From Sulfurimonas sp. (GTDB lineage Bacteria > Campylobacterota > Campylobacteria > Campylobacterales > Sulfurimonadaceae), in the NCBI GenBank assembly GCA_011391635.1, contig JAABQD010000013.1, forward strand, positions 1-62,337: DNA of 62,337 bases, in the 5' to 3' direction. This document shows, one piece after another, positions 1 through 5,851 of the stretch. A program made the translations under genes and the position numbers. The notes under the pieces are model-generated. The model was not told where the DNA came from. It saw only the letters and a list, made by a program, of their open reading frames with translations, and made no database searches. How positions within the stretch are numbered: the stretch's first letter is position 1; each line of letters starts with the position of its first letter.

Positions 1-95
1 GAGACATATATATGGAACCAGAAGATTACGAATTCTTTTTAGACCTTATGCTCAAAAAAAAGGGTGTCAGGCACTATTACAGGAATAAAACTTAA
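1..95 (+). pseudogene. Broken RAYT transposase fragment at window edge
   Basis: Bases 1-55 are identical to 197-251 inside the intact transposase gene just downstream, in the same orientation. The copy then leaves the homology at a run of A and enters a GGTGTCAGGCACT repeat. Reading on in the transposase frame from base 3 gives the matching DIYMEPEDYEFF stretch, runs through the repeat and stops at TAA 93-95. The fragment therefore looks like a second RAYT copy cut off by, or fused to, a REP-like repeat; its 5' part lies outside the window. An assembly artefact at a contig edge is an alternative. Confidence 0.7.
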
Positions 96-129
96 AATTA
101 ATTTAATTATTGTTAGGCTACAATACGAC

Positions 130-876
130 ATGCCAAGAAAAGAACGATTGACCGAACCGGGACTTTATCATATTATTAATCGCGGAGTAGAGCGAAGAGA
201 CATATATATGGAACCAGAAGATTACGAATTCTTTTTAGACCTTATGCTCAAGTGTTCAAAAGATTACGAAATAACAGTTCATTCATTTTGTCTTATGACA
301 AACCACTATCATCTCCTTTTAGAAACTAAACAGCCAAATTTATCTAAAGCTATACAATTCATCAACGATAAATATGCAAAATACTTCAATAAAAAGTACA
401 CAAGAAGCGGACATCTCTGGCAGGGCAGATACAAATCCTATCCTCTTTTTGACGATGCCCATTTTTGGATAGTAGCGAAGTACATAGAACGCAACCCAAT
501 AAAAGCCAATATGGTAAAACAAGTAGAATCCTACAAATATCAATCATTTTTTCAGTGGAAATATAAACACAACTACTTTGAACTTCTGAACAACTCTATG
601 ATTTTTGAGATGACTTACGATGAGTACGCAGATTATATCAGCAGTGAGATGGACATTGATGCAATAGAAATTGTCTATAAATCTCCCAAACTCATAATCA
701 AAGATGATAAATTGAAAGTTCTCAAAAAAAGATTAGAAACTTTTTTTGATTTTGACAGAGATATTAATAGAAACGAAAATATCAAAAAAGCTTTTGAATA
801 TGGATATACAAAAACAGAAATAGCAGATTTTTTAAATTTTAGTATCAAGACAATAAATGCAGCTTTAGAAAAATAA
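130..876 (+). CDS. REP-associated tyrosine transposase (Y1_Tnp, IS200-like)
   Basis: Single-strand DNA transposase/nuclease of the HUH superfamily, expected to nick and join REP-type hairpins. The ATG at 130 (MPRKERLTEPGLYHI) gives 248 residues; an upstream GTG at 64 lies inside a repeat and is unlikely. The HUH motif is intact as NHYHLL (His59, His61). The probable catalytic tyrosine is Tyr118 in KYIERNP, and the family stretch YFNKKYTRSGHLWQGRYKS is present. Residues ~218-248 look like a helix-turn-helix (YTKTEIADFLNFSIKTI). TACAAT at 119-124 is only 5 nt before the ATG, so the mRNA may be leaderless. The nearby REP-like repeats are its likely substrates. Family assignment is firm; present activity is inferred. 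Confidence 0.9.
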   Translation: MPRKERLTEPGLYHIINRGVERRDIYMEPEDYEFFLDLMLKCSKDYEITVHSFCLMTNHYHLLLETKQPNLSKAIQFINDKYAKYFNKKYTRSGHLWQGRYKSYPLFDDAHFWIVAKYIERNPIKANMVKQVESYKYQSFFQWKYKHNYFELLNNSMIFEMTYDEYADYISSEMDIDAIEIVYKSPKLIIKDDKLKVLKKRLETFFDFDRDINRNENIKKAFEYGYTKTEIADFLNFSIKTINAALEK

Positions 877-900
877 AAAATCATCAGCTATAATTACAGT

Positions 901-1090
901 TCTAGTTGGCGATTATGATTTGTTGATTGTATTGTGAAGGAGAAGGTGGGACAGGGTCAGCCTTTAACTAAGGATATAACAATGCGATTAACGGTCATAA
1001 TTGTTATAATTATTCTGCTTTTAGCAGAACGATTGTATTAAAAGCTTTATAGAAGAAGTTGGTAGCTTCTTCTATATTGTCCCAACTAGA
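901..1090. other. Gene-free structured region enclosed by inverted repeats
   Basis: The gap 877-1278 has no convincing gene. Within it TCTAGTTGG (901-909) pairs with CCAACTAGA (1082-1090) and TGGGACA (947-953) with TGTCCCA (1078-1084). Between them are three hairpins: 975-983/1000-1008 (TATAACAAT), 1013-1019/1023-1029 (TTCTGCT, 3-nt loop) and 1051-1058/1066-1073 (AGAAGAAG). The stretch GGGACAGGGTCAGCCTTT at 948 resembles tails of REP elements linked to other RAYT families. It could be a small structured RNA or a non-autonomous element of the adjacent transposase. Nothing else is visible up to the next repeat at 1131. Confidence 0.4.
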
Positions 1091-1278
1091 TCAAAATTAT
1101 ATCACACAAATCCAAAAAAAAATCAAAAAAGGTGTCAGGCACGCTTTTATTTATGCTTTTTCTTATTTTTTACTTAACTTCTTTTCATTTTCTTCCGCTT
1201 AACCTAATGCTCATTCTCTGAAAATAAATCTCTTTTTTCTTTCTATTCTTTTTTACTATTATTAGTATATAATTACCG

Positions 1279-1509
1279 ATGGCAAAATTAGATGAAATAA
1301 AAGCACATATAGATTGGCTCAAAGAGTTGTTTAAGATTTTAGTAGCGATGTTAGTTGCTGATATTGCAGGTATATCAAAGCTATATATGGATGGGAATAT
1401 AAACCTGCTCTTTTATTGTGGCGTAGTTCTAGTTATAGTTTTATCTATTTCAGCATCGATAACATCTAAAAAAATTGAAAAGCATATTAAAGAATTAGGA
1501 GATTTGTAA
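1279..1509 (+). CDS. Small two-helix membrane protein, module copy 1 gene A
   Basis: 76-residue protein of unknown function. It has an N-terminal amphipathic stretch (MAKLDEIKAHIDWLKELF), two predicted membrane helices (about 18-36 and 43-62) and a charged C-terminal helix ending KKIEKHIKELGDL. TATAAT at 1268-1273 lies 5 nt before the ATG and no ribosome binding site fits between, which suggests a leaderless transcript. A 25-residue ORF follows 1 bp after the stop. The same two-gene layout recurs at 1637-1975 and 3064-3373, with REP-like repeats between copies. A phage-defence, toxin-like or purely structural role cannot be told from sequence. Confidence 0.65.
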   Translation: MAKLDEIKAHIDWLKELFKILVAMLVADIAGISKLYMDGNINLLFYCGVVLVIVLSISASITSKKIEKHIKELGDL

Positions 1510-1510
1510 C

Positions 1511-1588
1511 ATGGAACAGTTGCTTATAATAATTGCGCTAATTGCTGTTATTTCTACATTTTCATACACTGTTTTAATCGCAAAATAA
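1511..1588 (+). CDS. Tiny membrane peptide, module copy 1 gene B
   Basis: 25-residue ORF starting MEQLLIIIALIAVISTF and ending TVLIAK: essentially one hydrophobic helix with a C-terminal lysine. It starts 1 bp after the stop of the preceding small membrane protein gene. The matching position in the other two modules is filled by 34-residue single-helix peptides, and the conserved layout is the main reason to call it. It lacks the KKHWKI tail of the other two. Function unknown. Confidence 0.45.
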   Translation: MEQLLIIIALIAVISTFSYTVLIAK

Positions 1589-1636
1589 AAAAAAAGAGAA
1601 AAGGGTGCCAGGCACTCTTTTATGTATAATTGCCGA

Positions 1637-1870
1637 ATGCAAATAAAAGAAAAAATAGATAAACTATCAAAAATTGCTGACATTGTAAATAAAAAACTGA
1701 TAGTTCTCTTGGCTATAGATGGTGGAGTTGGTGCATACTCTATAAAATTTATAGAGCAAAATAATTATTTTGGTTATATGCTTGGAATAATATTTATAGT
1801 TGTTTCCATGGGAATTGCTTACAATTATAATGAATTAAATAATCTTAAACGAGAGATAGAGGAACTTTAA
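1637..1870 (+). CDS. Small two-helix membrane protein, module copy 2 gene A
   Basis: 77-residue protein (start MQIKEKIDKLSKIADIV) with a charged N-terminal helix, membrane helices at about 20-35 and 44-61 and a C-terminal charged helix NNLKREIEEL. An in-frame ATG at 1622 lies in or before the TATAAT box (1625-1630). The ATG at 1637 sits 6 nt after that box, exactly as in copy 1, so 1637 is preferred and a leaderless mRNA is likely. The architecture matches the gene at 1279, but sequence identity is low except in the helix pattern and C-terminal tail. Function unknown. Confidence 0.65.
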   Translation: MQIKEKIDKLSKIADIVNKKLIVLLAIDGGVGAYSIKFIEQNNYFGYMLGIIFIVVSMGIAYNYNELNNLKREIEEL

Positions 1871-1975
1871 ATGGAAAATTTAGGATTGTTCGTATTAGCA
1901 ATAGGTTTTATTTTAGCGTGGATTATTGGTACTGTTGCTAATAAGAAACATTGGAAAATAGGTAATATTTTCTAA
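1871..1975 (+). CDS. Tiny membrane peptide, module copy 2 gene B
   Basis: 34-residue ORF starting immediately after the TAA of the preceding gene. It has one hydrophobic helix (LFVLAIGFILAWIIGTV) followed by the tail NKKHWKIGNIF. It is clearly homologous to the 34-residue ORF at 3269-3373 (shared AIGFI-A, VA-KKHWKI pattern), and that conservation at a second site supports translation. Function unknown. Confidence 0.6.
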   Translation: MENLGLFVLAIGFILAWIIGTVANKKHWKIGNIF

Positions 1976-2353
1976 AAGAGGGTGTCTTTAATTTAAGTAA
2001 AAATGGTGTCAGGCACTCTTTTGTGCTTTTTCTTGCTTTTTACTTAAACCCTCACTATCTCTCTCCACCAACCCAATACACAACCCAAACCTTATCGTCA
2101 ATCCTAGAGCCTCTGGCAACTTAATTTTAGCTTGGTAGTAAACATAAGAAAGGGCTAAAAATAGATATGTTTTGCAGGTATTGTATGGTTAATTTGAAAG
2201 AGTTGTTAATAAGTTGATACGATTATTTAGAAGTAATTTATAAAATGGATGCGATTGGTTTGTGTGTAGAAATGTAGGAAAAAGCGACATATATATCGGC
2301 TTTGATGCATTTAGTCGTTGGAAATATGTAATAGAGTATTGAATTTTATGCGA
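1976..2353. other. Gene-free stretch with one REP-like repeat
   Basis: It contains one REP-like repeat (2005-2017) preceded by a half copy (GGTGTC at about 1981) and then pyrimidine-rich sequence. From about 2080 to 2350 I see no gene, RNA or repeat. An imperfect dyad ATTTAGTCG (about 2309) / CGACTAAAT (about 2351) overlaps the end of the toxin gene that reads leftward and could help end its transcript. Confidence 0.5.
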
Positions 2354-2677
2354 CTAAATTTGCTTAAGTAATTCGTTGATTCTTGCTTCGCTAATGTTAT
2401 CTAGCTCAGATTTTGAATAGATAGTGAGAAGATAAATGTTATTTTCAGAATCTACATAATAAGTGATAACTCTAAACCCACCACTCTTTCCAGTTGGAAT
2501 AGATGAGTTTGCTAATCGTATTTTATAACAACCATTGACGATATTAGTCCCAATTTTAGGATTTTCTTTTAACTCAGAAATTAGCTTGTTTAAATCAAAT
2601 TTGATACTACGATATTTTTTATGTAATCTCTTAATATTATCATTAAACTCATCTATAGCTAAAACATTACAACTCAT
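2354..2677 (-). CDS. RelE/ParE-family toxin of a type II TA system
   Basis: 107-residue protein with the RelE/ParE fold pattern: an N-terminal FNDNIKRLHKKY helix, a central KIRLANSS strand, then KSGGFRVITYYV and IYLLTIYSKSE, ending with a helix ARINELLKQI. Members of the family are usually ribosome-dependent mRNA endonucleases (RelE-like) or gyrase inhibitors (ParE-like); which applies is not decidable here. The ATG overlaps the 3' end of the upstream antitoxin gene by 11 bp, typical of a translationally coupled antitoxin-toxin pair. It lies in the RAYT-repeat patch, a usual place for mobile TA modules. Confidence 0.8.
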   Translation of the reverse strand: MSCNVLAIDEFNDNIKRLHKKYRSIKFDLNKLISELKENPKIGTNIVNGCYKIRLANSSIPTGKSGGFRVITYYVDSENNIYLLTIYSKSELDNISEARINELLKQI

Positions 2678-2894
2678 TCAATAATTCTTCAATTGGTCTC
2701 GCTTTGAGTTTACCTTCTTTTATAAGACTCATCTGTCTCACAGCTTCAGCGATGCTATTCTCAACTTCTATTGGTGAGAGTGAATTATCTTCTCTGATAA
2801 CGATACCTTCACTTTTAAAACTATTTAACATTGATAAAATTTTATTTAAGATACTTTCATTTGGTATGTCAATTGTCACTGTATGCATCTTCAA
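2667..2894 (-). CDS. Antitoxin partner of the RelE/ParE-type toxin
   Basis: 75-residue protein upstream of and overlapping the toxin gene. The N-terminus (MKMHTVTIDIPNESILNKIL) is strand-helix-like. The C-terminal half (SIAEAVRQMSLIKEGKLKARPIEELLNEL) is the acidic helical type that wraps the toxin. No clear named DNA-binding fold is visible. The ribosome binding site AAGGGG lies about 6 nt before the ATG on the minus strand. The role is inferred from gene order and size; autoregulation of the pair is usual but no operator was identified. Confidence 0.7.
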   Translation of the reverse strand: MKMHTVTIDIPNESILNKILSMLNSFKSEGIVIREDNSLSPIEVENSIAEAVRQMSLIKEGKLKARPIEELLNEL

Positions 2895-3063
2895 CCCCTT
2901 AAGGAATTAATTTTCTTAAACACCATTATACAGAAATTCCAATAACGAAATGATTAAAAAAAAGGGTGTCAGGCACTATTCAAAAAGGGTGTCAGGCACT
3001 ATTAAATAAAGGAATAAAACTTACTTTTTTCTTAACTTAATTTACCTTCTTCCGGTTAATCTA

Positions 3064-3276
3064 ATGCCCATTCTCATAAAAACCTTTTTACTTTTTCATT
3101 TATATTTTGATATAATTTCTGCTATTGGTGGTTTTGGTTTATCTATATTTGACAAAGCTTTTATTATTAGTTTGATATTACTTTTGCCATTTCTTTTTTT
3201 ATCGTTTGGAATTGTATTGGCATATTTAAAATTAAATAAATTAGAAATATTAATCAAGGATTTAAGAAATGAGTAG
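3064..3276 (+). CDS. Small membrane protein, module copy 3 gene A, odd 5' end
   Basis: 70 codons from an ATG at 3064. The part from residue 20 on (AIGGFGLSIFDKAF...LIKDLRNE) aligns with the second half of the module copy 2 protein (AIDGGVGAYSIKFI...LKREIEEL). The first 19 codons come from the pyrimidine-rich sequence that follows REP-like repeats elsewhere (relatives near 1199 and 3774). A TATAAT box at 3111-3116 lies within those codons, 7 nt before an ATT codon at 3124. Either the gene gained a new N-terminus, or it really begins near 3124 with a rare start, or it is decayed. The stop overlaps the next small ORF. Confidence 0.5.
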   Translation: MPILIKTFLLFHLYFDIISAIGGFGLSIFDKAFIISLILLLPFLFLSFGIVLAYLKLNKLEILIKDLRNE

Positions 3277-3373
3277 TATTGGTATTTTAATCTACGCGAT
3301 TGGTTTTATAGTAGCGGGAATGTTAGCACTTGTAGCATACAAAAAACATTGGAAAATTGCAGACTACTTTTAA
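3269..3373 (+). CDS. Tiny membrane peptide, module copy 3 gene B
   Basis: 34-residue ORF whose ATG overlaps the end of the upstream gene by 8 bp. One hydrophobic helix (ILIYAIGFIVAGMLALVAY) and a tail KKHWKIADYF. It matches the module copy 2 peptide at 1871-1975 over its whole length (same size, AIGFI-A and KKHWKI conserved). It is followed within 10 bp by a REP-like repeat. Function unknown. Confidence 0.6.
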   Translation: MSSIGILIYAIGFIVAGMLALVAYKKHWKIADYF

Positions 3374-3439
3374 AAAAAAATGGTGTCAGGCACTCTTTTA
3401 TATCAGTGAGAAAATCAAGAGAGAAGGAGATAAAATTTT

Positions 3440-3685
3440 ATGAAAGTATCAAAGCTCGATAAAATATTCGATGAGAACCAAGAAGATGTACTTGACTATT
3501 TTGACGCATCTAAAGTTAAGATGATAAATGAAGAGATAAGAAGAGTAAACATAGATTTTCCTGCGTGGATGGTGCAATCTCTCGATAAAGAAGCGCAACA
3601 CATAGGCATAAGCCGTCAAGCAGTTATTAAGATGTGGCTAGCAGATAAACTAAGAGATTTAAACTTTAAAGTAGCAACACTCTAA
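3440..3685 (+). CDS. BrnA-like CopG-family antitoxin without a toxin gene
   Basis: 81-residue protein whose C-terminal half has the BrnA/CopG ribbon-helix-helix pattern: NIDFPAWMVQSLDKEAQHIG then ISRQAVIKMWLADKL. The ribosome binding site GAAGGAG lies about 9 nt upstream. BrnA normally follows the toxin gene brnT, but the 66 bp between the preceding repeat and this ATG are too short for a toxin and none follows. It is therefore an orphan antitoxin or a DNA-binding regulator. REP-like repeats flank it on both sides (3382 and 3711). Confidence 0.75.
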   Translation: MKVSKLDKIFDENQEDVLDYFDASKVKMINEEIRRVNIDFPAWMVQSLDKEAQHIGISRQAVIKMWLADKLRDLNFKVATL

Positions 3686-3838
3686 AAGAAAGAAAAAGAT
3701 TAATAAAAAAGGTTGTCAGGTACTCATTTGAAACTTTTCTTATTTTTATATTAATTTTCACTTTCTCTGCTTAACATAACGCTACTTCTCATGAAAAAGA
3801 TTATCATCGCCAATTTTAAAAATCTATCCAAATCTTTT

Positions 3839-3848
3839 CCACATGCCA
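3839..3848 (-). repeat. Uptake-like motif copy, intergenic (first in window)
   Basis: Exact CCACATGCCA (minus-strand TGGCATGTGG, followed by AAAAG). It lies between the BrnA-like gene and the secreted protease gene and is the first copy in the window; the preceding 3.8 kb accessory patch has none. Confidence 0.8.
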
Positions 3849-3921
3849 TAAAATTCAGGTATGTGTATATTATTTTATATCAATTTGATACAATTCCATA
3901 TATAAAATAGGATGATGTATT

Positions 3922-5136
3922 ATGCCCTCAACTACTCTTTCTCCATACAATAGCCGTTATCAAGCCAACTCTGGACTTGGTTATGATGGTGTAGTTCGCA
4001 TTCGTGTTGGTGAATACTACGGCACAGGTGTTTTACTGAATGATGGACGCAGTATTCTTACTGGAGCACATCTTTTTTCAAGTAGCACCAATCCTGTTGT
4101 AGATACACAAGTTGTTTTCGAAACTCAAACAAAAAATAAAATATCTTCTTCTGTAGATTCAGTTACGATAAATCCAGATTATAGCACTCTCACATCACAA
4201 GCAGATTTGGCAATAGTTCATTTGAATCAATCTGCATTTACTGATGCAGAGCGTTATGGACTATATCGAGAAGATATTACAGAAAATCAAACTTTTACTT
4301 TTGTTGGCTATGGAAGAGCAGGTACAGGAACGAGTGGTATAGAAACAAATGCAAGTACGCCAATTCGCCGTATGGCAGATAACACAATTGATGGCGATGT
4401 AGATTTACTTAATCAATATTTAGACTCGGTTATGAGCTGGACACCTCCAGCCCATACACAGTTTATTGCTGATTTTGATAATGGCAGTTATACGAATGAT
4501 GCTGGTGGACAACTGTTACATGTACTCCACTCAGGAATTGGCTCCCAAGAAGGTATCATAACGATAGGTGATAGTGGTGGACCGGCATTTATAAGTAATA
4601 AAATAGCAGGAATTGCAAGTTATACAACTAGTTTATCATTAAATGCAAATCATCCTGATGTAGATACAATAATTAATAGCAGCTATGGTGAACTTGCTGC
4701 TTGGCAAAAAACAAGCTACTATCAAAAATGGATAGATCAAGAGATAAGAGCAAGTTATCAAAATGCTCCAACTAAAGCAGAAGATGTAGTAAAAGTAGTG
4801 AATGAAGGCAATGCGAACACAAACCATGTTTATTTTTTACTTGAATTTACGGGTGTGCGAGGGGATGCCAATCAAATTTTGAGTGTTGAGTACACTACGA
4901 GAAATGGTACAGCAATTGCGGGAGAAGACTACATTGCTATAAGTGACACACTGAGACTTTATCCAGAAGAGACGAAAGCTGTTATCGCAGTAGAAATAGT
5001 TGCTGATACCTATGTTGAATCGGATGAAACTTTTTATCTTGATGTTACAAATCCAGTAGGTGGTAGTTTTGGTGATGGGATTATTACACTGACTGCTATG
5101 CGTACCATACTCAATGATGATGGTTTAATCGCTTAG
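3922..5136 (+). CDS. Trypsin-like serine protease with Calx-beta domain
   Basis: 404 residues. The N-terminal two thirds is a chymotrypsin-fold protease with the triad visible as GAHLF (His), ADLAIVHL (Asp) and GDSGGPA (Ser). Residues ~285-400 form a Calx-beta domain (VEYTTRNGTAIAGEDYI, YVESDETFYLDV, TILNDDG). There is no signal peptide, which fits export by the type I system encoded just downstream. Relatives are usually N-terminal parts of very large secreted adhesins with many Calx-beta and RTX repeats. Here the protein ends after one Calx-beta unit and has no glycine-rich RTX nonapeptides, so it may be truncated. The stop lies 8 bp from the 3' end of a convergent tRNA gene. Protease identity is firm, export route inferred. 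Confidence 0.85.
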   Translation: MPSTTLSPYNSRYQANSGLGYDGVVRIRVGEYYGTGVLLNDGRSILTGAHLFSSSTNPVVDTQVVFETQTKNKISSSVDSVTINPDYSTLTSQADLAIVHLNQSAFTDAERYGLYREDITENQTFTFVGYGRAGTGTSGIETNASTPIRRMADNTIDGDVDLLNQYLDSVMSWTPPAHTQFIADFDNGSYTNDAGGQLLHVLHSGIGSQEGIITIGDSGGPAFISNKIAGIASYTTSLSLNANHPDVDTIINSSYGELAAWQKTSYYQKWIDQEIRASYQNAPTKAEDVVKVVNEGNANTNHVYFLLEFTGVRGDANQILSVEYTTRNGTAIAGEDYIAISDTLRLYPEETKAVIAVEIVADTYVESDETFYLDVTNPVGGSFGDGIITLTAMRTILNDDGLIA

Positions 5137-5144
5137 AACTTAGA

Positions 5145-5221
5145 TGGTGCCGACACGAGGATTCGAACCCCGGGCCTGCTGATTACAAATCAGCTGCTCT
5201 AGCCAACTGAGCTATGTCGGC
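5145..5221 (-). tRNA. tRNA-Thr (anticodon TGT)
   Basis: On the minus strand GCCGACA starts the acceptor stem and pairs with TGTCGGC before A-CCA, which is encoded. The anticodon loop TTTGTAA between GCTGA and TCAGC gives anticodon TGT. The T loop TTCGAAT is standard. 77 nt including CCA. It is convergent with and almost abuts the protease gene. Confidence 0.97.
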
Positions 5222-5292
5222 AAAAAATTGGATAGAAGCGAATTTTATCTCGTTAAACTTTAAACAAACTGATTTTATGTACAATTGCGACC

Positions 5293-5742
5293 ATGAAACG
5301 AAATATTATAGCAAAAACATTCACTCCATCTTATGACACAGTTGAAGACAGGATAAGGGTTGTTGTCAATTATCAAGATATAAATGATAGGGTTGATTTT
5401 ATGATAACGAGAAGTTTTATCTTAAATCTTATCCCTACAGCTGAAGAATTTATAGGTAAATATTATGGAACAATGGCCACTTCAACTCCACAAGTAGAAA
5501 ATAAAAATAACTCTTTTTCGAAAACAGACACGGTCAATCTCGAACTTTTACGAACAACGGATGAACTCCTTACGGAAGTGAATTTTTCTTTCAATGCAAA
5601 TACAAAGCTAACTTTAGTGACATTTAACTCTAAAAATGCAGTTGCACAGGCTGATTTAGATGCTTTTATGATAACTCAAATATTTCAAGTGATAAAGTCA
5701 TCTATACCTAATATTAGCTGGGGAATATCACACTATTTCTAA
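5293..5742 (+). CDS. Hypothetical protein upstream of SapC-fusion gene
   Basis: 149-residue protein with no family I recognise. No signal peptide or membrane segment; mixed alpha/beta composition (IRVVVNYQDINDRVDFMITRSF, TKLTLVTFNSK). It sits between the tRNA and the RAYT-SapC fusion, in the same direction as the secretion genes. It may therefore act in secretion of the surface protein, by context only. TACAAT (5280-5285) is 7 nt before the ATG with no room for a normal ribosome binding site, another possible leaderless start. Confidence 0.6.
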   Translation: MKRNIIAKTFTPSYDTVEDRIRVVVNYQDINDRVDFMITRSFILNLIPTAEEFIGKYYGTMATSTPQVENKNNSFSKTDTVNLELLRTTDELLTEVNFSFNANTKLTLVTFNSKNAVAQADLDAFMITQIFQVIKSSIPNISWGISHYF

Positions 5743-5851
5743 TGCAACTATGGCACTAATTAAATATACATAAAATAGTGTCGTATTGATTTAATATATT
5801 TTAAGATACTTTCTTGTAAAATACACTTTGAATCTAAAAAAGGGAAGTTGT

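Larger units (their letters stand above)
63..3724. repeat. Cluster of eight RAYT-associated REP-like repeats
   Basis: Eight copies of a short repeat with core GGTGTCAGGCACT, usually after an A-run and followed by CTTTT or ATT, lie at 63-75, 1131-1143, 1604-1616 (GGTGCCAGGCACT, a near-perfect palindrome), 2005-2017, 2965-2977, 2988-3000, 3382-3394 and 3711-3724 (degenerate). All are in the + orientation. They separate the small genes of this patch. Longer flanking similarity continues after some copies, for example a pyrimidine-rich stretch ending in TTAACCTAATGCTCATTCTC near 1199 with relatives near 3057 and 3774. Known biology: RAYT transposases act on REP palindromes of this kind. None is seen beyond 3.8 kb. 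Confidence 0.85.

Noticed and set aside
64..129. GTG start giving a 270-residue RAYT
   Set aside because: The extension lies within a REP-like repeat and the family starts at MPRKERL.
2080..2340. Possible small RNA in the gap left of the toxin gene
   Set aside because: No promoter-terminator pair or stable hairpin could be pointed out apart from the weak dyad near 2309/2351.
63..3724. Repeated GGTGTCAGGCACT units as a possible CRISPR array
   Set aside because: Spacing is irregular (23 to about 1000 bp), the core is only 13 bp, genes lie between copies and no cas gene is present. RAYT-linked REP-like repeats explain it better.
5145..5221. tRNA-Thr as an attachment site of an integrated island
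   Set aside because: No integrase gene and no second copy of the tRNA 3' end were seen in the window.
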